DNA of 37,357 nt from Conidiobolus incongruus B7586 (taxonomy: Eukaryota > Entomophthoromycota > Entomophthoromycetes > Entomophthorales > Conidiobolaceae), in NCBI GenBank assembly GCA_000697335.1, contig JNEM01014345.1, positions 1 to 37,357 on the forward strand, given 5' to 3'. Positions within the stretch are counted from its first letter, which is position 1; each line of letters opens with the position of its first letter. The notes under the pieces are model-generated. The model was given only the letters and a program-made list of their open reading frames with translations. It made no database searches and had not been told where the DNA came from. Both the position numbers and the translations under genes were made by a program. Below, piece by piece: positions 34,995-37,357 of this stretch.

Positions 34995-36348
34995 ATGTCA
35001 CAATTAAACACTGTTAAAGTAAATTAATAAAAATATTTATTAAATATAATCTTTTATTCTTTAAAGTTAAGAAATTCTCCATCGGATTCTATTTCAAATA
35101 TTCAACATAGCTCAAACGGAAATTTTTTATTAACAAACTCTTGGGATAAAACGTATTTTTTAGTATTTATAATATATAGATTTTAATTATATTGGTTAAT
35201 TTAGGTTTATATTTATCAAATTGGTCAAAATTTATCATCTAGTCCATTGACATTACTTGATCTGGGTAAACCCGTATTAATATCCAAATAGAATCAAGTA
35301 AATTTATTTATATAATTAGTCATTTAATTAATTTTGATTTATTCAAGACAACTTAAAGATACTCTTAGGCACGGCAGATGGAAAAGGAATTTTATACGAC
35401 TGTAACCCTCAACAAACTGCTCAAATTGCTAACCATGAAAAAGGAATCAAAAGAGTTGCTTGGATTAATGAAAATCTAATTGCTACAAATAGTTGAGATA
35501 AAACTCTTAAGGTAATCATTTGATTCTTGATTTCTATTCAGCCTATTCATTGGCTTATAAAAATAGTATTGGGATATTAAAACTGCTACTGCTAATGCAC
35601 CAACTGCCCAATTACAATTACCTGAACTTTGTTATTCGATGAACTATAAGAATAACCATATGACATTAGCAACCATTGGAAGATCAGTATCCCTTATCAG
35701 AACTGATAATCCAATAACTATTGTCAAAGTAAATATCACAATATTAATTTATCAATAATTAATTAATAATGATATGTAGAGCGAAAGAAATCAATTAAAA
35801 TTTCAAACCAGATGCATTTCATTATTACCAAACCTATCCGGCTATGCAATAAGTTCAGTTGAAAGCAGAATTACAATTCATTATTTTGAAAATAATCATA
35901 ATAGGCAAAAATGAAAATAGATTACATAATTGTAATAATTTATTTTCTATAGCATTCCTCCTCAATTATCATTTGCATTTGCTTGTCATAAACTTAATAA
36001 TGAATTATATCCAGTTACTGATCTCGCTTTTCACCCACAAACAGGTAGTTTGACAACCGTTGGTGGTGAAGGTAGTGTTCACACTTGGGATATGGCAACC
36101 CAGAACCCAATTTCGATGATCACCACTATGAACAGTATAGTAGTTAGTGTGGATTATCACTTCTGTGGCAATTCAATAGCAATTGCTACTTCAAATGATT
36201 TTACAGATGTATGTTATTTGATTATATTAATTTTCTATCATTAATAATTAAACTCGTATAGGGTCAACCTGATACTAGTAATAAGAATGAGACAGTTATT
36301 TATTTGATTGGATTAACTCCTGAATATGTAACACCTCCATCCATGTAA
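34995..36348 (+). pseudogene. Broken RAE1/Gle2 paralogue
   Basis: Second WD-repeat gene of the RAE1 family, with the same exon layout as the intact copy: 34995-35018, 35067-35152, 35205-35297, 35348-35511, 35567-35728, 35780-35904, 35953-36208 and 36262-36348 (24, 86, 93, 164, 162, 125, 256 and 87 nt against 30, 87, 96, 165, 153, 116, 259 and 87). Two codons aligned with Trp in RAE1 are stops: TAG at 35289-35291 and TGA at 35494-35496 (the SWDKT blade). Exons 2 and 4 are each one base short of phase, at a splice junction. Intron 6 begins GC rather than GT. Exons 5-8 are open and read LKFQTRCIS, FAFACHKLNNELYPVTDLAF and SLTTVGGEGSVHTWD, closer to yeast Gle2 in places than the intact copy. No full-length product can be made; a shorter product is conceivable. 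Confidence 0.85.
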
Positions 36349-36852
36349 AAGATAATATAATATACATCAATATAGCATACACTAATAAATATGCTGTTTT
36401 TTAATTGTAATTACATTAGAAATTACAATTGGAAATTTATATAATCATCAAACATCAAACTTTAAATACATATAATTATTAATCAAAATAGTGACATTTT
36501 CAAATATTCATTTTCATTTAAATCAAAATTCAAATCATTTTAATTTTTTAAAAATTCAATATATATTTATAAAATTAAAACACTAAATATTATCAAATAA
36601 TTCGAGATAAAATATCATTTTAAATTAATATAATTAAAATCAAATTAAAATAAGAGCAAAATGGTAAAATAATATTATAATATTGAAGAATTAAGTCCAT
36701 AAAATTTAAAACTATTAGCTGATTGAAAATGTGATTAATAAAAAGTGAGAAATATAAATTCAAATGAAATGTTTATCATGATAAGAATTGAATAAAATGA
36801 AAATACAAAGTACTGATTTTTAACCACCATATAGTCATGTTTAATGATTAAC
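36349..36852. other. Spacer between the RAE1 copy and RPL10
   Basis: Convergent AT-rich 3' flanks with no further feature seen. Confidence 0.65.
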
Positions 36853-37357
36853 TTAGGCAGAAGCTTCAAGACGTCTCAAGTAGTTATCCAAGGGACCGGA
36901 TTCACCCAAGTACTTGACGTGAGAACCATCGGGTTGAAGACGTCCGGCTTGACGAGCAGCAATGTAGTCGGCACGGTCGAGCTTGGTGAAACCCCACTTC
37001 TTGGAGATAACGATCTTTTGTTGACCGGGGAACTTGTATTTACAACGACGGAGACCTTCGACGACAACGGCCTTGTTGGCGTCTTTGGTACGGACGGACA
37101 AGATAATTTGACCAATGTCGACACGAGCGACGACACCATTGGGCTTACCGAAAGCACCTCTCATACCGGTTTGCAATCTATCAGCACCGGCACAGGACAA
37201 CATCTTGTTGATACGGATAACGTGGTAGGGGTGGACACGAATACGCATGTGGAAAGAGTCCTTACCAGACATCTTGGTGATGTACTTGTTAGCACAGATA
37301 CGAGCAGCTTCCAAAGCTTCGGAAGAAAGTTGTTCGTATTCGTTGGAGATCAAGTGA
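36853..37357 (-). CDS. RPL10: 60S ribosomal protein uL16 (RPL10), 5' part outside the window
   Basis: Late-joining large-subunit protein, essential for 60S activation and near the P-site tRNA. The window holds the C-terminal 167 residues, starting at [20 protein letters not shown]; about 48 N-terminal residues lie beyond the right edge, judging by the usual ~214-residue length. Conserved blocks are [19 protein letters not shown], the P-site loop [35 protein letters not shown] and [20 protein letters not shown]. No intron lies in the visible part. Like RPL32 it is strongly G+C-enriched with C-ending codons compared with its flanks. The open frame at 36876-37157 in another frame is a shadow of it. 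Confidence 0.97.
   Translation of the reverse strand, partial: HLISNEYEQLSSEALEAARICANKYITKMSGKDSFHMRIRVHPYHVIRINKMLSCAGADRLQTGMRGAFGKPNGVVARVDIGQIILSVRTKDANKAVVVEGLRRCKYKFPGQQKIVISKKWGFTKLDRADYIAARQAGRLQPDGSHVKYLGESGPLDNYLRRLEASA

Noticed and set aside
35289-35496. TAG and TGA read as Trp (altered genetic code)
   Set aside because: PFD1 and the ACBP-domain gene both end on TGA, and intact genes use TGG for Trp, including the same positions in RAE1; a pseudogene is simpler.
34995-36348. Broken WD gene read as BUB3
   Set aside because: Some blades fit BUB3, but intron positions and the blade preceding SWDKT match RAE1/Gle2 better.

Overview
This window looks like nuclear DNA from a fungus with a very AT-rich genome. 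Spacers are almost pure A/T, coding exons are visibly richer in G+C, and introns are short (mostly 47-65 nt) with GT-AG ends. Several introns carry a CTAAC-like branch point close to the acceptor. The gene set is fungal or opisthokont: a membrane-anchored fibronectin-III/coiled-coil protein of a type I recall from fungi, PEX14, ARPC4, TFIIS, RAE1, the beta subunit of methylcrotonoyl-CoA carboxylase, and a small C2H2 protein with a Msn2-like finger pair. I cannot name the species; an early-diverging fungus is my guess.

Layout, left to right: PFD1 (+), a decayed mariner transposon (+), a five-exon acyl-CoA-binding-domain gene (+), PEX14 (+), NOP53 (-, 11 exons), an intronless FN3/coiled-coil membrane gene (+), TFIIS (+, 6 exons), EIF3F (+, intronless), ARPC4 (-, 4 exons), an unresolved small minus-strand locus near 24.2-24.7 kb, RPL32 (-), RAE1 (+, 8 exons), MCCC2 (-, 13 exons), a two-finger C2H2 gene (-), a broken second RAE1 copy (+), and RPL10 (-) running off the right edge. 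The genes do not form one pathway. Most are housekeeping: protein folding, peroxisome import, ribosome biogenesis and ribosomal proteins, translation initiation, transcription elongation, actin nucleation, mRNA export and leucine catabolism. Spacers are 0.45-3.2 kb.

The signal most worth following is a short motif, ATCCCATAA. I found nine exact intergenic copies, and all nine lie about 80-210 bp upstream of a start codon, eight of them in the orientation of the gene. Two more genes carry a TCCCATGA variant at a similar distance. It looks like a shared core-promoter or transcription-factor element. The second strong observation is a diverged RAE1 paralogue 6-7 kb from the intact one. It keeps every intron position but has two Trp-to-stop changes and two exons that are one base out of phase. 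The mariner relic keeps a single reading frame from its helix-turn-helix to its DD34D catalytic triad and is broken by stop codons, several of which fit C-to-T or G-to-A change.
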